DNA of 60,717 bases from a bacterium (lineage in GTDB: Bacteria; Planctomycetota; Planctomycetia; Kolteriales; Kolteriaceae), in NCBI GenBank assembly GCA_019748235.1, contig JAIEPU010000002.1, positions 1-60,717 on the forward strand, read 5' to 3'. Both the position numbers and the translations under genes were made by a program. The notes beneath the pieces are model-generated. The model saw only the letters and a list, made by a program, of their open reading frames with translations. It was not told the origin of the DNA and did no database searches. Below, piece by piece: positions 1-9,204 of the stretch (within the stretch, counting starts at the first letter, position 1; every line of letters starts with the position of its first letter).

Positions 1-1
1 G

Positions 2-214
2 ATTCATGTCGGAGGCCGAGTCGTGGCGGTCGGCGAAACAGGAGACGTTGCCACGTTCGCCGCGTCAAACAAATTCGAATTGCTAGGCCGCTATCAGCTT
101 GATGATGAGTTTCTGGCGACCCCCGCGATGGTGGGAGACCGCATGATTCTACGGGGACGACATTTTCTCTGGTGCATCGGCCCAGAGAATGATCCGCCGA
201 CGGCCGCTCGATGA
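2..214 (+). CDS. PQQ-like beta-propeller (BamB-like) protein, C-terminal fragment
   Basis: The reading frame is open from the left edge of the window and ends at a TGA at 212-214, so this is the 3' end of a gene starting outside. The 70 visible residues contain the blade-like pattern 'GGRVVAVGETGDVATF' followed by 'TPAMVGDRMILRGRHFLWCI', which is the usual last repeat of PQQ-binding-like quinoprotein propellers (variable, value, 'A.P.....R.Y.R...LYC'). In planctomycetes such proteins are normally exported and often of unknown substrate. The assignment rests on one repeat only. Confidence 0.6.
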   Translation: MHVGGRVVAVGETGDVATFAASNKFELLGRYQLDDEFLATPAMVGDRMILRGRHFLWCIGPENDPPTAAR

Positions 215-215
215 T

Positions 216-276
216 GGAACGGCTGAGAAGTGGCGGGCGAATTGCTTGAAGCCTGATTATTCCGCCCGTTCCACCT
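216..276 (+). terminator. Possible terminator hairpin after the propeller gene
   Basis: Directly after the stop codon, TGGAACGG pairs perfectly with CCGTTCCA about 45 nt later, and the interior holds a second GC-rich complement (CGGGC/GCCCG). There is no clear T-run afterwards, so this may be only a stabilising 3' hairpin. Confidence 0.3.
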
Positions 277-429
277 CCTCGATTGAAATGTAATCCCGTG
301 CCGTTCGATCCCTTTTCCATCCACGACGTAAAGTTCTGTAGCAGCTTCTACCAACTGGTGGATCACATTCGTGTGACGGCTCGCCATGATGCTGCCGCCT
401 GCCCTATATCACGATGAAAGGGATGAATC

Positions 430-1386
430 ATGGTGAGAAATACCGACAACATCCCTCCAAACCTTTCGGTCCTCATCGTTTCAAGTCATCCGCAGATCGG
501 CAAAGAGGTCCGATCAACCCTTGAAGAAGAGGAATTGATTCAGGCCCAAATAACCCTCATTAGTCATCGGGGTGAAATTGCGGGACGCTCGATGGGACGG
601 CATCATCTTGTCATCGTCGATACCGGCGCGGAAGACGCCTGTTGGTTCGCGGGACGCTTGCCCGATGCCTCGGTCATCTTGATCGCTCGTCCGGAGGATG
701 TTCTTCTAAAGGCGAGCCTCCAAGCATCGGGGGTGATTGATTTGCCCTCCTCGCCTCGATCGAGTGGAGGAGCTTTATCTCCGTTTATCGGCCGAACGAT
801 TTGTTATCACGCCCTCCGGCAACAGATCGTTTTGTTGAACAAGCGAATCACGGAAACAGCGACAACGAAGTCCCTTCCAATGTATGGTCATTCCACCCCG
901 TTCGACCCAAGAACGGGATGGCACACCCATGCTCACATCGTCGATCGATGCCAGGAGGAAATCGTTCGCGCGACGCGATATTCACTCCCCATCGCGCTGA
1001 CGATGGTCGAGCTCGAGGGATACGACGAGATTGAACGGAAGTACGGAGACGAATTCGTCAACGAATGGATGACGCTCCTCGCTCAGCGCCTTCGAGCGGT
1101 CTGCCGGCATTGCGATGTGATCGGCCATTACGGCCCAGGTTCCATTCTTGCCATCTTGACGAATACGGACGTGACCGGCGGAAAACGGTTCTGCGAACGA
1201 ATCAATCAGGCGTTGCTCCCATCGATCAGCGTTCACCAACAAACGATCGACCTCGTTTGGTCCACCGCCCTGGTTTCAAGGCCGGAAGGGCACCCCACCA
1301 CTCCGACGGAGTTGCTTAATCAATTGGAGCGGCAAATCGATCGAGCAAGACGCGCGGATAAGCGAGGCGTTGTCGTTTCGGACTGA
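430..1386 (+). CDS. Receiver-like plus degenerate GGDEF-domain protein
   Basis: This is a 318-residue soluble protein. Residues ~12-110 look like a response-regulator fold: a hydrophobic first strand ('LSVLIVSS') and a strand ending in Asp64 ('LVIVDTG'), the position of a phospho-acceptor. Residues ~160-315 align by pattern with a diguanylate cyclase domain ('RTGWHTHAHI' for the usual 'D.LTGL.NR', 'RYSLPIALTMVELEGYDEI', 'CDVIGHYGPGSILAIL'). The catalytic GGDEF motif is replaced by GPGSI (residues 235-239), so cyclase activity is unlikely and a structural or regulatory role is inferred. The start is supported by AAGGGATG about 8 nt upstream. No TM segment is visible. Confidence 0.65.
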   Translation: MVRNTDNIPPNLSVLIVSSHPQIGKEVRSTLEEEELIQAQITLISHRGEIAGRSMGRHHLVIVDTGAEDACWFAGRLPDASVILIARPEDVLLKASLQASGVIDLPSSPRSSGGALSPFIGRTICYHALRQQIVLLNKRITETATTKSLPMYGHSTPFDPRTGWHTHAHIVDRCQEEIVRATRYSLPIALTMVELEGYDEIERKYGDEFVNEWMTLLAQRLRAVCRHCDVIGHYGPGSILAILTNTDVTGGKRFCERINQALLPSISVHQQTIDLVWSTALVSRPEGHPTTPTELLNQLERQIDRARRADKRGVVVSD

Positions 1387-1690
1387 TTGAATCGCCGACC
1401 GTACCCATGATTAGGCTGACACCACCGCGTGCAAACCCCCTCTCTCACCAATCCACCCAAAACATGCAGCCTTCCCAATTCGCTCGTCTTTTGCATTTCA
1501 CCGACAAACTGCGGTTCGCGCGTCCGGTGAGTTTGCTATACGCCCCACGTGACGACGGTTTGGTCAAGCATCTCTCATGATCTTGACGGCCGAGCGGAAA
1601 CTTGGCGCCGAGGTCACGCAAGAGAAGAAGCTTCTCTCTTTTAGCGCTGTAAGCAGCAGGTAATTCACCGGTTCAGGGACGAGAACGATT
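1387..1690. other. Intergenic, nothing recognised
   Basis: About 300 bases between the GGDEF-like gene and the next open frame. I saw no convincing coding frame, T-run terminator or RNA gene. The promoter of the following gene presumably lies here. Confidence 0.5.
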
Positions 1691-4546
1691 ATGCCACGCA
1701 TCCGTCCGTTGCAATTCACTGGTCCGGCGAACCGATGGAACGGGGAAAGCCGTACGTCTCGTGCCGTGATGACTCCATTGAACTATTCTCGTCGGTCAAT
1801 TCTCCTTCTCCTGCTTCTGCTCGGCGAGTCTGCCGTCGCCCAACAATTCCACCGACAGTCGTTCGAGTCGAACGAGACTCACTTGAAGCTTGGTTTGACC
1901 AACGGGCAAATCGAACTCCTTGAGCAGAACATCGTCGAGGATCATCCTCATTCCGGCAAACGGGCGGAACGGATCGTCGTTCGCGTGAAAAGTGGTGATT
2001 TCGCGCTCGTCGAATATCCCATCGACCCGACGATGATCATCGAAGAACTCGAAATCAGCGCGTTCGTCAGCGCGAGCCGACCGGGAACGCAGATCCAAGC
2101 GAGGGTAGTCCTCCCGAAGGAAATTGATCCGGAAACCGGGAAGCCGCAGGTAACGCTTCTGCCCGGCTCTAGCTATGACACGACCGAGCGGTATCGCAAG
2201 CTGGTCATCAACCGTCTCGATAAGTTGCTCGCTCGACAGCAACAACTCCTTCAGGCACAGCGTGGACGGGCCGTCGATGTACGCGGTGCCTATGTGGATC
2301 AGATCGTTTTCAACGTCATCAGCGGCTTGGGTGAATATGACGTTCGCATCGACGACATCTCCGCGGGCCCGCTCGTTCCCCGCGTTGACGTCGATGAAGA
2401 AGAACCGAAAGGAAAGGCCCCTCCCGCTCAGCAGATTCCTCTGACTCTACGAGGCGAGAATGGTCAGACGCCGCATGCGATGGTCCCCGAAGTAGCGGAT
2501 CGAAACCAATTGCTTCACGCCGACATTCGGTCGGAGCAACTCTTCGTCGGTAACAAACCATTCTTCCCTCGTGGCATGGTTCGAACACAAGCGCCGATGC
2601 GTGTCTTCAAAGAAACGGGCATGAACCTCGTCTTCGAACCGTTTCCCATCGCGGGCCCGGTGGCTGATGAGGCCGCCGCGTACAACTTATTGCTTGTGCC
2701 GATGTTGCCCCTATTGAATCCAAGCAATGGCGCTGGGGTCAGCTTTGCGAATCATGCCGACGTGGCATCGACCTTCAACAATCAATCGATCTTCTTCTAT
2801 CTGGGAGGTCCCCTCGACAAATCCGCGCTCCCCGGTGTGCAGGCCACCGTCGCCTCCCTCCGAGATCACAGCCGCGCGGGGAATCGAATCCTCACGGGAG
2901 ACGTCTCTGAGGATATTCGCGATTACTCCCGTAAGCTCGACATGGTGGGCATTGCTAAGTTTCCGCTGATGTCCTCCCTCAGCATTCAAGGGTATCAGCA
3001 ATGGGTCAAGGATCAGAAGACGCTCGCCCTTCCTGGCACGTTTCTCTGGTCATGGATCCAAACACACCCTCCTCGCGAGTTCGTGCGGCTCGTGTACGGA
3101 TACGACATTGATGAAAAGCCGATCGAAACCCCGACTGGACCGCACCCGCAGCAGATCCGCACGCTGACCTATTCAACCCTGGCACAAGGCTCGCGCGGTC
3201 TCGTCTTCACTTCCGATCGTTGGTTGGGGGAATCGGTGAAGGGACGTTCTCGCACACTGGGGCTCGCGCTCCTCAATGCGGAGCTTACGCTAATCGAACC
3301 CTTTATCGCTGATGGAACACTCCTTCCCTACGGCACGACAAGCAATCCGAACATCGGCGTCGCTTACTTCAAACACAATGGCGGGCGCGGCGTCCTGGCG
3401 ATCGCGTACTGGAAAGATCCGACCGCGCAGATGGTCATGGGTCAATGCGCGATCAATAACTTGCAGTTCATCGTGCGCGGCGCGCCCGAGTCGTCCCAAG
3501 CGTTCGAAATCTCTCCGACGGAAGTGAAGGGCCTCAAACGTCAACGACAGCCAGGAGGCATTCTCGTTACGCTCGAAGAATTCGATACCGCTGCCTTCGT
3601 TGTTTTGACGCCTGATGCTAAGCTCTTCGCGAACTACCAGGAGCTAATCCAACAAACGGCCGAACAAGCGAGCACATGGCAGCACGAGTTGGCGGAGATT
3701 GAACTTTCAAGCACCGAAACGACCAACGCTCGGCTTCAGACGACAGGCCATCCATCCACGGACGCCACAACCTTTATCGCAGAATCACGTAAGTTCCTGG
3801 CCGATGCGAAGACCGCTCTGGAAAGGAAGGATTTTCGAACGGCGTACCTTCTCGATCAACGATCGATGCGCTATGCTCGCGAGCTGCAAGTGTCTCATTG
3901 GAAGCAAGCGGTCAAAGACCCCGTTTCCGCGGTTTCGTCCCCTTTTGCCGTGTGCTTTCACACGCTCCCTGAACACTATGCATTCATGGATGCGATCGAG
4001 CGATCGGCATTCTCTCGCAATTTACTTCCGTCTGGTAACTTCGAGATCGAAGGCAGCCTCGATGCGGCCGGCTGGTCCTATGATCCTCACACCGATGAGG
4101 GGCTCGAGGCATCGGCCCTCTTAATTCCCGGCCCGCCCAAGAAGGGAGGCCGTGTCCTTGAACTACGCGTTGAAGCGAAGTCATCCGATGCGCCCACGGT
4201 GCTCGATGCAACTCACGTGGTCATCTCGAGTTCGCCGATCAAAGTCGACGCGGGACAGGTCGTGCGTATCACCGGATGGGTTCGTGTCCCGGCCAACATC
4301 ACCGGAAGCGTTGACGGCGCGATGATCTGGGATTCCCTGGGAGGGGAATCATTGGCTCTTCGGTACAATAAAGCCAATGATTGGAAGAAGTTTGAACTGA
4401 GCCGCCCGGTCCGCGAATCGGGAGAGATTAAGCTCAACATCGCGATGACCGGAATCGGAACGGTCGAGCTAGATGATCTCTCGGTGGAGCTGGCTTCGCC
4501 TGTCGCGCCGGTGGCGGAACGCCCCAAAGCCGAAGTGGGTCGATAG
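1691..4546 (+). CDS. Large secreted protein, possible glycosidase-like fold with C-terminal carbohydrate-binding-like domain
   Basis: A 951-residue protein (925 if the ATG at 1769 is used). The second start places a signal peptide at once: 'MTPLNYSRRSILLLLLLLGESAVAQQ', with Arg-Arg, a Leu-rich core and an AVAQ cleavage site, so 1769 is the more natural start although 'AGGGACGAG' precedes 1691. After ~250 residues of beta-rich sequence, 'FVGNKPFFPRGM' begins a region resembling the TIM barrel of family 2/5-like glycosidases ('KETGMNLVFEPF', 'LPGTFLWSWIQ'). Residues ~770-940 ('LLPSGNFEIEGSLDAAGWSYD' onward) resemble a jelly-roll carbohydrate-binding module. I cannot identify catalytic Glu/Asp residues, so enzymatic activity is not claimed. 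Its stop is 6 bases from the convergent oxidoreductase. Confidence 0.6.
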   Translation: MPRIRPLQFTGPANRWNGESRTSRAVMTPLNYSRRSILLLLLLLGESAVAQQFHRQSFESNETHLKLGLTNGQIELLEQNIVEDHPHSGKRAERIVVRVKSGDFALVEYPIDPTMIIEELEISAFVSASRPGTQIQARVVLPKEIDPETGKPQVTLLPGSSYDTTERYRKLVINRLDKLLARQQQLLQAQRGRAVDVRGAYVDQIVFNVISGLGEYDVRIDDISAGPLVPRVDVDEEEPKGKAPPAQQIPLTLRGENGQTPHAMVPEVADRNQLLHADIRSEQLFVGNKPFFPRGMVRTQAPMRVFKETGMNLVFEPFPIAGPVADEAAAYNLLLVPMLPLLNPSNGAGVSFANHADVASTFNNQSIFFYLGGPLDKSALPGVQATVASLRDHSRAGNRILTGDVSEDIRDYSRKLDMVGIAKFPLMSSLSIQGYQQWVKDQKTLALPGTFLWSWIQTHPPREFVRLVYGYDIDEKPIETPTGPHPQQIRTLTYSTLAQGSRGLVFTSDRWLGESVKGRSRTLGLALLNAELTLIEPFIADGTLLPYGTTSNPNIGVAYFKHNGGRGVLAIAYWKDPTAQMVMGQCAINNLQFIVRGAPESSQAFEISPTEVKGLKRQRQPGGILVTLEEFDTAAFVVLTPDAKLFANYQELIQQTAEQASTWQHELAEIELSSTETTNARLQTTGHPSTDATTFIAESRKFLADAKTALERKDFRTAYLLDQRSMRYARELQVSHWKQAVKDPVSAVSSPFAVCFHTLPEHYAFMDAIERSAFSRNLLPSGNFEIEGSLDAAGWSYDPHTDEGLEASALLIPGPPKKGGRVLELRVEAKSSDAPTVLDATHVVISSSPIKVDAGQVVRITGWVRVPANITGSVDGAMIWDSLGGESLALRYNKANDWKKFELSRPVRESGEIKLNIAMTGIGTVELDDLSVELASPVAPVAERPKAEVGR

Positions 4547-4552
4547 CTTTGA

Positions 4553-5569
4553 CTACCTGATCTCAATCGCTTTACCGGTCGCGACCGATTCCCCCTCGTG
4601 AATGCAAAGAGAAAGGGCATCTCGCGCCATCTGACCGTCGAGCAACGGGGAAACGGCATTCGTTTTCACCGCGTGAATGGCGGCGGATATCTCTTCCTTG
4701 AACGAATCGATCTCATCCCCGCTCGCTAGGGCCGGAGTCTCCTGACCCTCGGGGGTGTACACCCTCAGCGGGCTCCCCGCTTCGTAATGAATCGTTCCCT
4801 TCTCCAAGTAGATCTCATAGCCGTGCGTGAATGGCCTGGAAGGCTGGCTGAGACATCCGCTGGTCGCGCTCACCTTGGGTCCGTCACCATCGTAAAGGTA
4901 CTCAGTCGAAACATAGGTAACCGCCTCATGATCGATGATTCCCGACGAAAAGACGCGGGCGGGCCTGCCGCAGGCCGCCACGATGAAGTGCGTATCATGA
5001 ATGTGAAGGTCAATCAACGGCCCCCCCATCTTCGCAAGGTCCGAAACAGCATCTGACCATGATGGGGGACTGATGTGACGACGGAAATGAGCTGCGAGCA
5101 CCTTTCCATACTTGCCACTCTTAATGGCGTCGAGCGCGAACTTGAAGTCGGCGAAAAATGGAAGGACATGCGCGACGAGAAGCATTTTCCCCGATGCTTT
5201 CGCGGCGGCGACCATGCGATCGGCATCGGCCAACGTTAGGGCGATCGGCTTCTCGACCAAAACGTGCTTCCCCGCCTCGAGCGCGGAGATCACTGGATTG
5301 ACGTGATCATTGCTCGGAAGGCAAATATCGACCAGATCGACATCAGCGTTCCAGATCAATTCATCAGCCGTTTCAAAGGTAGTGACTTTGGAAAGGTCTT
5401 CCTGAGCGCCGCGCGGACCGAAATTCCCTTGGATCATCGTCCAGTCGCCCGACCGCTTTTTGGGATCGCGCGCCGCGATGGCAGTCACTTCCGCCCCGGC
5501 AATTCGCTTGATCGCCTGATAATGAATCATCCCCATGAAACCGATGCCGGCGATTCCAATCCTGAACAT
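4553..5569 (-). CDS. Gfo/Idh/MocA family NAD(P)-dependent oxidoreductase
   Basis: A 338-residue protein with an N-terminal Rossmann fold (GIAGIGFMG near residue 5) and the family signature EKPIALT near residue 100. The C-terminal half has the beta-sheet dimerisation domain pattern, including 'GGPLIDLHIHDTHFI', which carries the His residues typical of the active site. Members oxidise or reduce sugars and inositols with NAD(P)H; the substrate cannot be told from the sequence. GAGGAG lies 5 nt before the ATG. The gene is convergent with the large secreted protein and divergent from the lipoprotein-like gene. Confidence 0.88.
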   Translation of the reverse strand: MFRIGIAGIGFMGMIHYQAIKRIAGAEVTAIAARDPKKRSGDWTMIQGNFGPRGAQEDLSKVTTFETADELIWNADVDLVDICLPSNDHVNPVISALEAGKHVLVEKPIALTLADADRMVAAAKASGKMLLVAHVLPFFADFKFALDAIKSGKYGKVLAAHFRRHISPPSWSDAVSDLAKMGGPLIDLHIHDTHFIVAACGRPARVFSSGIIDHEAVTYVSTEYLYDGDGPKVSATSGCLSQPSRPFTHGYEIYLEKGTIHYEAGSPLRVYTPEGQETPALASGDEIDSFKEEISAAIHAVKTNAVSPLLDGQMARDALSLCIHEGESVATGKAIEIR

Positions 5570-5823
5570 CGCAACTCCTCGCGTGGTGAAACTTGCTTGC
5601 TGATATAAGGCGCCGCCCTAGGCGAGGCGAAGTCGGCTGTCGGATTACTTATCCAAGATGACGAAATCGGAAGTGAAAGCGAGTGAAACCAGGGAAAATG
5701 GCGTGTCAGGCTTCCATCACGACCTTTCGGAATTCAACTTCGTGACATTCTTCCCCTTGACTTAACTTCGGCCTCTTGTCATGGGGCATCCACTCCAAGT
5801 GTCTGCAAAACCACGAACGGCCC

Positions 5824-5885
5824 CCCGAGCACTCTCGGGTGGCTCTTGCTTTATGGGTCGGGGGACCCATCGAGCCGCTCGATGG
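5824..5885 (+). promoter_or_regulatory. Stacked hairpins and 19-nt palindrome in the leader of the lipoprotein-like gene
   Basis: Three inverted repeats follow each other in 62 nt: CCCGAG-cact-CTCGGG (5824-5839), ATGGGTC-gggg-GACCCAT (about 5853-5870), and the perfect palindrome CCATCGAGC-c-GCTCGATGG (5867-5885), which overlaps the second. The last ends 6 nt before the GGAGG ribosome-binding site at 5892. The second and third structures share bases and are therefore mutually exclusive, which would suit a leader switch or a dimeric-regulator site; function is inference. Confidence 0.5.
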
Positions 5886-5904
5886 TCCGTCGGAGGTGAC
5901 AGGG

Positions 5905-6573
5905 ATGTTTCGACGATCCTCACGTTCAAAATCGCTTATCCTGCTGGTGATGCTGGCCGTCACCACGAACGTGGGTTGTGCGATAAATATGCTTGCACTC
6001 CCATACTTCCTATTTGCCGGCGAACCGAAGATTCCTCCTCCGGTCACTCTCTGCGAAAAGAAGAAGGATACCAAGCGTATTCTCGTCTTGGCCTTCGCCG
6101 ATAACAGCATTCAATGGGGTCATCAATCGGTTGACGACGAATTGACTGGTCTGTTGGTCAGCCAGATCATTCAGGCGGACAAGCGATTCGAAGTCGTCCC
6201 TGAGCGTGCGATTCGTGAATGGAAGGACCGCAACTCAAACTGGATCGATAAAGACCCGCAAGCGATCGGCGAACACTTTGACGTCGACTATGTTCTCTTC
6301 GTGGAAGTCACGACGTTCAACTTGAACACGACGCGAAATCAGTTCCTGCTTCAGGGACATGCGGACGTGCTCTTCAAGGTGTGGGACGTCAACAAGGATG
6401 CCCTTCTCTTTAGCGACGTCTTCGAACGTGACTATCCGTCGAACCGTTCGATTGAGTTGCAAGACCTGCAGTCTGAGGACCAATTCCGCCGCATGTTCCT
6501 TCGCCGTGTTGCGCAGGAATTGTCGTGGTACATCGTCCCGCATCAGACGGCGGATGAAATCGACGACGCCTAG
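5905..6573 (+). CDS. Putative lipoprotein of unknown function (GNA1162/YraP-like secreted factor possible)
   Basis: An open frame extends back to 5776, but the ATG at 5905 has GGAGG 8 nt upstream and starts a typical export signal: 'MFRRSSRSK', a hydrophobic core and VGC at Cys25. The -3 residue is Asn, so the lipobox is imperfect. The remaining ~200 residues contain 'KRILVLAFADNS', 'VVPERAIREWKDRN' and 'FDVDYVLFVEVTTF', a pattern seen in peptidoglycan- or outer-membrane-associated lipoproteins that open with a conserved 'I.VLPF.N' strand. No enzymatic motif is visible. It is followed by a strong terminator. Confidence 0.6.
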   Translation: MFRRSSRSKSLILLVMLAVTTNVGCAINMLALPYFLFAGEPKIPPPVTLCEKKKDTKRILVLAFADNSIQWGHQSVDDELTGLLVSQIIQADKRFEVVPERAIREWKDRNSNWIDKDPQAIGEHFDVDYVLFVEVTTFNLNTTRNQFLLQGHADVLFKVWDVNKDALLFSDVFERDYPSNRSIELQDLQSEDQFRRMFLRRVAQELSWYIVPHQTADEIDDA

Positions 6574-6592
6574 TCGATCGAATGGTAGTAAA

Positions 6593-6628
6593 AATGCCGT
6601 GCGGCGAAGGAATCGCTAGCACGGCATT
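6593..6628. terminator. Bidirectional Rho-independent terminator
   Basis: A perfect 10-bp stem, AATGCCGTGC and GCACGGCATT, encloses a 16-nt loop. On the plus strand it is followed by GCTCTTTCTT; on the minus strand by ATTTTTAC, so it can end both the lipoprotein-like gene and the convergent FHA gene. Confidence 0.8.
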
Positions 6629-6665
6629 GCTCTTTCTTGATGATTAAAAATGACGGCGATGCATT

Positions 6666-8954
6666 CTACTTGCCGGCGGGCTTGTCCCCACCCGAGTTTG
6701 CTCGACCGATGAGATTTCTGAGTCGTTGCGAAAACGTCGAGCCTCCGACCACGATCGTCTCCTTCGACTTCCCCTTCATCTCGCTTGCGAGTTGATCGAC
6801 CGAGGCAAGTTTCGCCCGAACTTGAGACTCTCGTTCCGCGTGCTCCATCTCCGAAACGAACTCACGACGCACCCGTTCAAGCTCGGCTCGCTCGCGGGCC
6901 AAACTCGCCCTTTCTCGTGACAGATCAAGCTCGACCTGCTTCAGTCGTTCATGGACCTCCTGCCGCTCTCGCTCAAGAGAGTTTTCTCGAGAGGAAAGCT
7001 CCTCTTGAGCCTGCTCGAGTTCGATACGGAATTGATTGAGCTGATCCTCATAAGCAGCCATGTCTGGATCGAGATTGCCGTTGGCGTCATGACGTCCTTG
7101 TGATGCCGACTGCAGAGCCGCCTCCAGTTCCGCGATGCGGTGGTGCAGATGATCCGTCTGCTCGGACGGCACACCGGGTGGATGAAAACCGGACAGTTGA
7201 CTGCGGAGATTCTCCATTTCCGCGCGTGTCCGGTCATGCTCCGCCGCCGCCTGCATGACGAGTTGCTTCATCTGCTGCCGTTCAGTCTCAAGTTGCTTCT
7301 TTAAAAGGGCGAGCCGGCTTTCGTTCTGTTCGTGCTCCGCGTCGAGATGTCGTTGTAAATCGACTCGTTCGGATTCGACTCGGCGGAGTTTGTCGACGAG
7401 ATCCGCCATCTCCGATTCAAGTTGATCGACACGAGCATTGTCGACCGCCACCGATTTGCTCTGCATGTCCGCCATCTCGGCTCGTATGCGGTCCCGCTCC
7501 TCGGCAATGCCGGTCACGCGTTCCTGAAATAGATGGAGCTGCTCCTCGAGCGCTCTCACCTCTGCTGAATGATCCGCAACCGGGACGGCAACGGCATGCT
7601 CGTGCGACTCTTTGAGCGAGGCCAATTCGCTCTCAAGCTCCGTTACGCGATGCTGCCAGACCGACTTCTCGCTTTCGAGGGTCTCGATCGTATGACGAGC
7701 CGATTCCTGATCACGGAAAAGGTTATTGAGTTCCTCTTGATAGCGATCGACCGATGCCTGTAGTTCGTCGCGCTGCGCGGCGAGTTGAGAGAAGTCCTCT
7801 GACGGTACAAGAGGAGATCGCTGTGACTCTTCTTTCTCTCGGAGGAGCTGATCGCGTTCTCGAGTTATTGCATCGGCCGATTCTCTGAAATCTGTAAACT
7901 CCACTTCGAGGCTCGTCAATTTCGCCCGAAGAGTAGATACCTCGGCCGCTGATTGTTCGCTGGAAAATCGCAGGATTTCCATCTCGGCCTTCAGACGATT
8001 TCGCTCGGCCGCCAATGTCTCGATCTCTTCTTCGAGCCAACTCGCTCGGTCGAATGCCTCCGCCGATTCGTCGGATACCACTTGTGGTAGTGAGTCCAAC
8101 GACTGACGGAGTTGATCGCGCTCGGCGGTGATCGTGGCGACATGCGACCGAATCTCTTCGAGCTGAACGGTCAACGCCTTGATTTCCTCGCGTGACTCAT
8201 CGGTCGATGACGTCGCCGCCGGCTGGCGATCTCGCTTCGCGAGTTCCCGAAGCGCCTCTTGCACCTGTTGGTGTAACAGATCTCGATCCGCGTGCAGCGA
8301 CTTGATCTGCTGCTCGAGCAGCGAAGTTTGCTCCGCGTGATCCGCCATCAATGAGTTGTAACGGTCCTCTTCTCCGGACTGATCACTCGCCTGCTCAGCC
8401 AAAAATGTCGCGCGCTCGAGATCCGCCCGAAGCTGATGAATTTGAGCGGCGAGTTTATCCCTTTCCGATTCGACGCCGGCGATATGCCGTTGAAGGCATT
8501 TGGTCTGATCGGCTTGCTCTTGAAGCTGCTGAGCCAACTGTTCGGCAGGTGATTCATTGTTGCCTTGCGTTCCGATCGATGGGACGACGGGAAGGCTGAC
8601 GACGAAGCTAAACGGGCCGATTTGAAGTTGATCGCCGTCTCGCAATTCGCATTCACGGACAGGCTGACCGTTGACAATGACGCCTGACTTGCTGTCGCAG
8701 TCGCGCAGCGTGAGGCCTCCGGGATGTCGCGAAATCAAGCAATGCAAACCCGAAACTTCGGGGGAGTCGACACGAATATCGCATCCACGATTACGTCCGA
8801 CGAGCGTTGCATGCTTGCTGAGGACTCGGCGTTTATTGGCAGTGGCACCAAACGCGACCACCAGCGCCGGCTCATCCGACATGCCTGGATCGCTTGCCAC
8901 TGCTTTATCGATCATTGCCCCCATCGTCTCCTCTACCTTCCGAGCATGACTCAT
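6666..8954 (-). CDS. FHA-domain protein with long coiled coil
   Basis: A 762-residue protein. Residues ~28-110 form a forkhead-associated domain with its key residues in order: VGRNRGCDI, SGLHC, and 'DSKSGVIVNG'; FHA domains bind phosphothreonine peptides. Residues ~130-720 are almost continuous heptad-rich Glu/Arg/Gln/Leu sequence with repeated 'ER.QL...' blocks, i.e. a very long coiled coil. The C-terminal tail is Gly/Lys rich. No TM segment is seen. The partner kinase is not in the window. An internal ATG at 8924 ('MGAMIDK') with a purine-rich stretch before it is an alternative start. A T6SS-type FHA role (TagH) is not supported because the usual C-terminal domain is missing. Confidence 0.85.
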   Translation of the reverse strand: MSHARKVEETMGAMIDKAVASDPGMSDEPALVVAFGATANKRRVLSKHATLVGRNRGCDIRVDSPEVSGLHCLISRHPGGLTLRDCDSKSGVIVNGQPVRECELRDGDQLQIGPFSFVVSLPVVPSIGTQGNNESPAEQLAQQLQEQADQTKCLQRHIAGVESERDKLAAQIHQLRADLERATFLAEQASDQSGEEDRYNSLMADHAEQTSLLEQQIKSLHADRDLLHQQVQEALRELAKRDRQPAATSSTDESREEIKALTVQLEEIRSHVATITAERDQLRQSLDSLPQVVSDESAEAFDRASWLEEEIETLAAERNRLKAEMEILRFSSEQSAAEVSTLRAKLTSLEVEFTDFRESADAITRERDQLLREKEESQRSPLVPSEDFSQLAAQRDELQASVDRYQEELNNLFRDQESARHTIETLESEKSVWQHRVTELESELASLKESHEHAVAVPVADHSAEVRALEEQLHLFQERVTGIAEERDRIRAEMADMQSKSVAVDNARVDQLESEMADLVDKLRRVESERVDLQRHLDAEHEQNESRLALLKKQLETERQQMKQLVMQAAAEHDRTRAEMENLRSQLSGFHPPGVPSEQTDHLHHRIAELEAALQSASQGRHDANGNLDPDMAAYEDQLNQFRIELEQAQEELSSRENSLERERQEVHERLKQVELDLSRERASLARERAELERVRREFVSEMEHAERESQVRAKLASVDQLASEMKGKSKETIVVGGSTFSQRLRNLIGRANSGGDKPAGK

Positions 8955-9204
8955 TGAGGCGTTGCATTGAGCGAATCGAATGAGACGTCTCCGCGAATGA
9001 AGTTAATCGGGAGATCTCATGAGTTGACGGACTTTGCTCTCGTGCTCTTCATCGTCAGATGGCGCGAGAGTAAGGGGTCACCCGAGCCAAGCATGATTTG
9101 GAAGGTGCCCATTCAAACATAGGCCACAGAATGAGACGATTCGGAATATCCGGTCTCTTCCGACTTCATCAATTTGGATTTTGAAATGAGATGAGATCGG
9201 CGAG

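Noticed and set aside
6666..8954. FHA protein as T6SS component TagH/Fha
   Set aside because: It lacks the TagH C-terminal domain, lies 16 kb away on the other strand and shares no operon with the tss genes.
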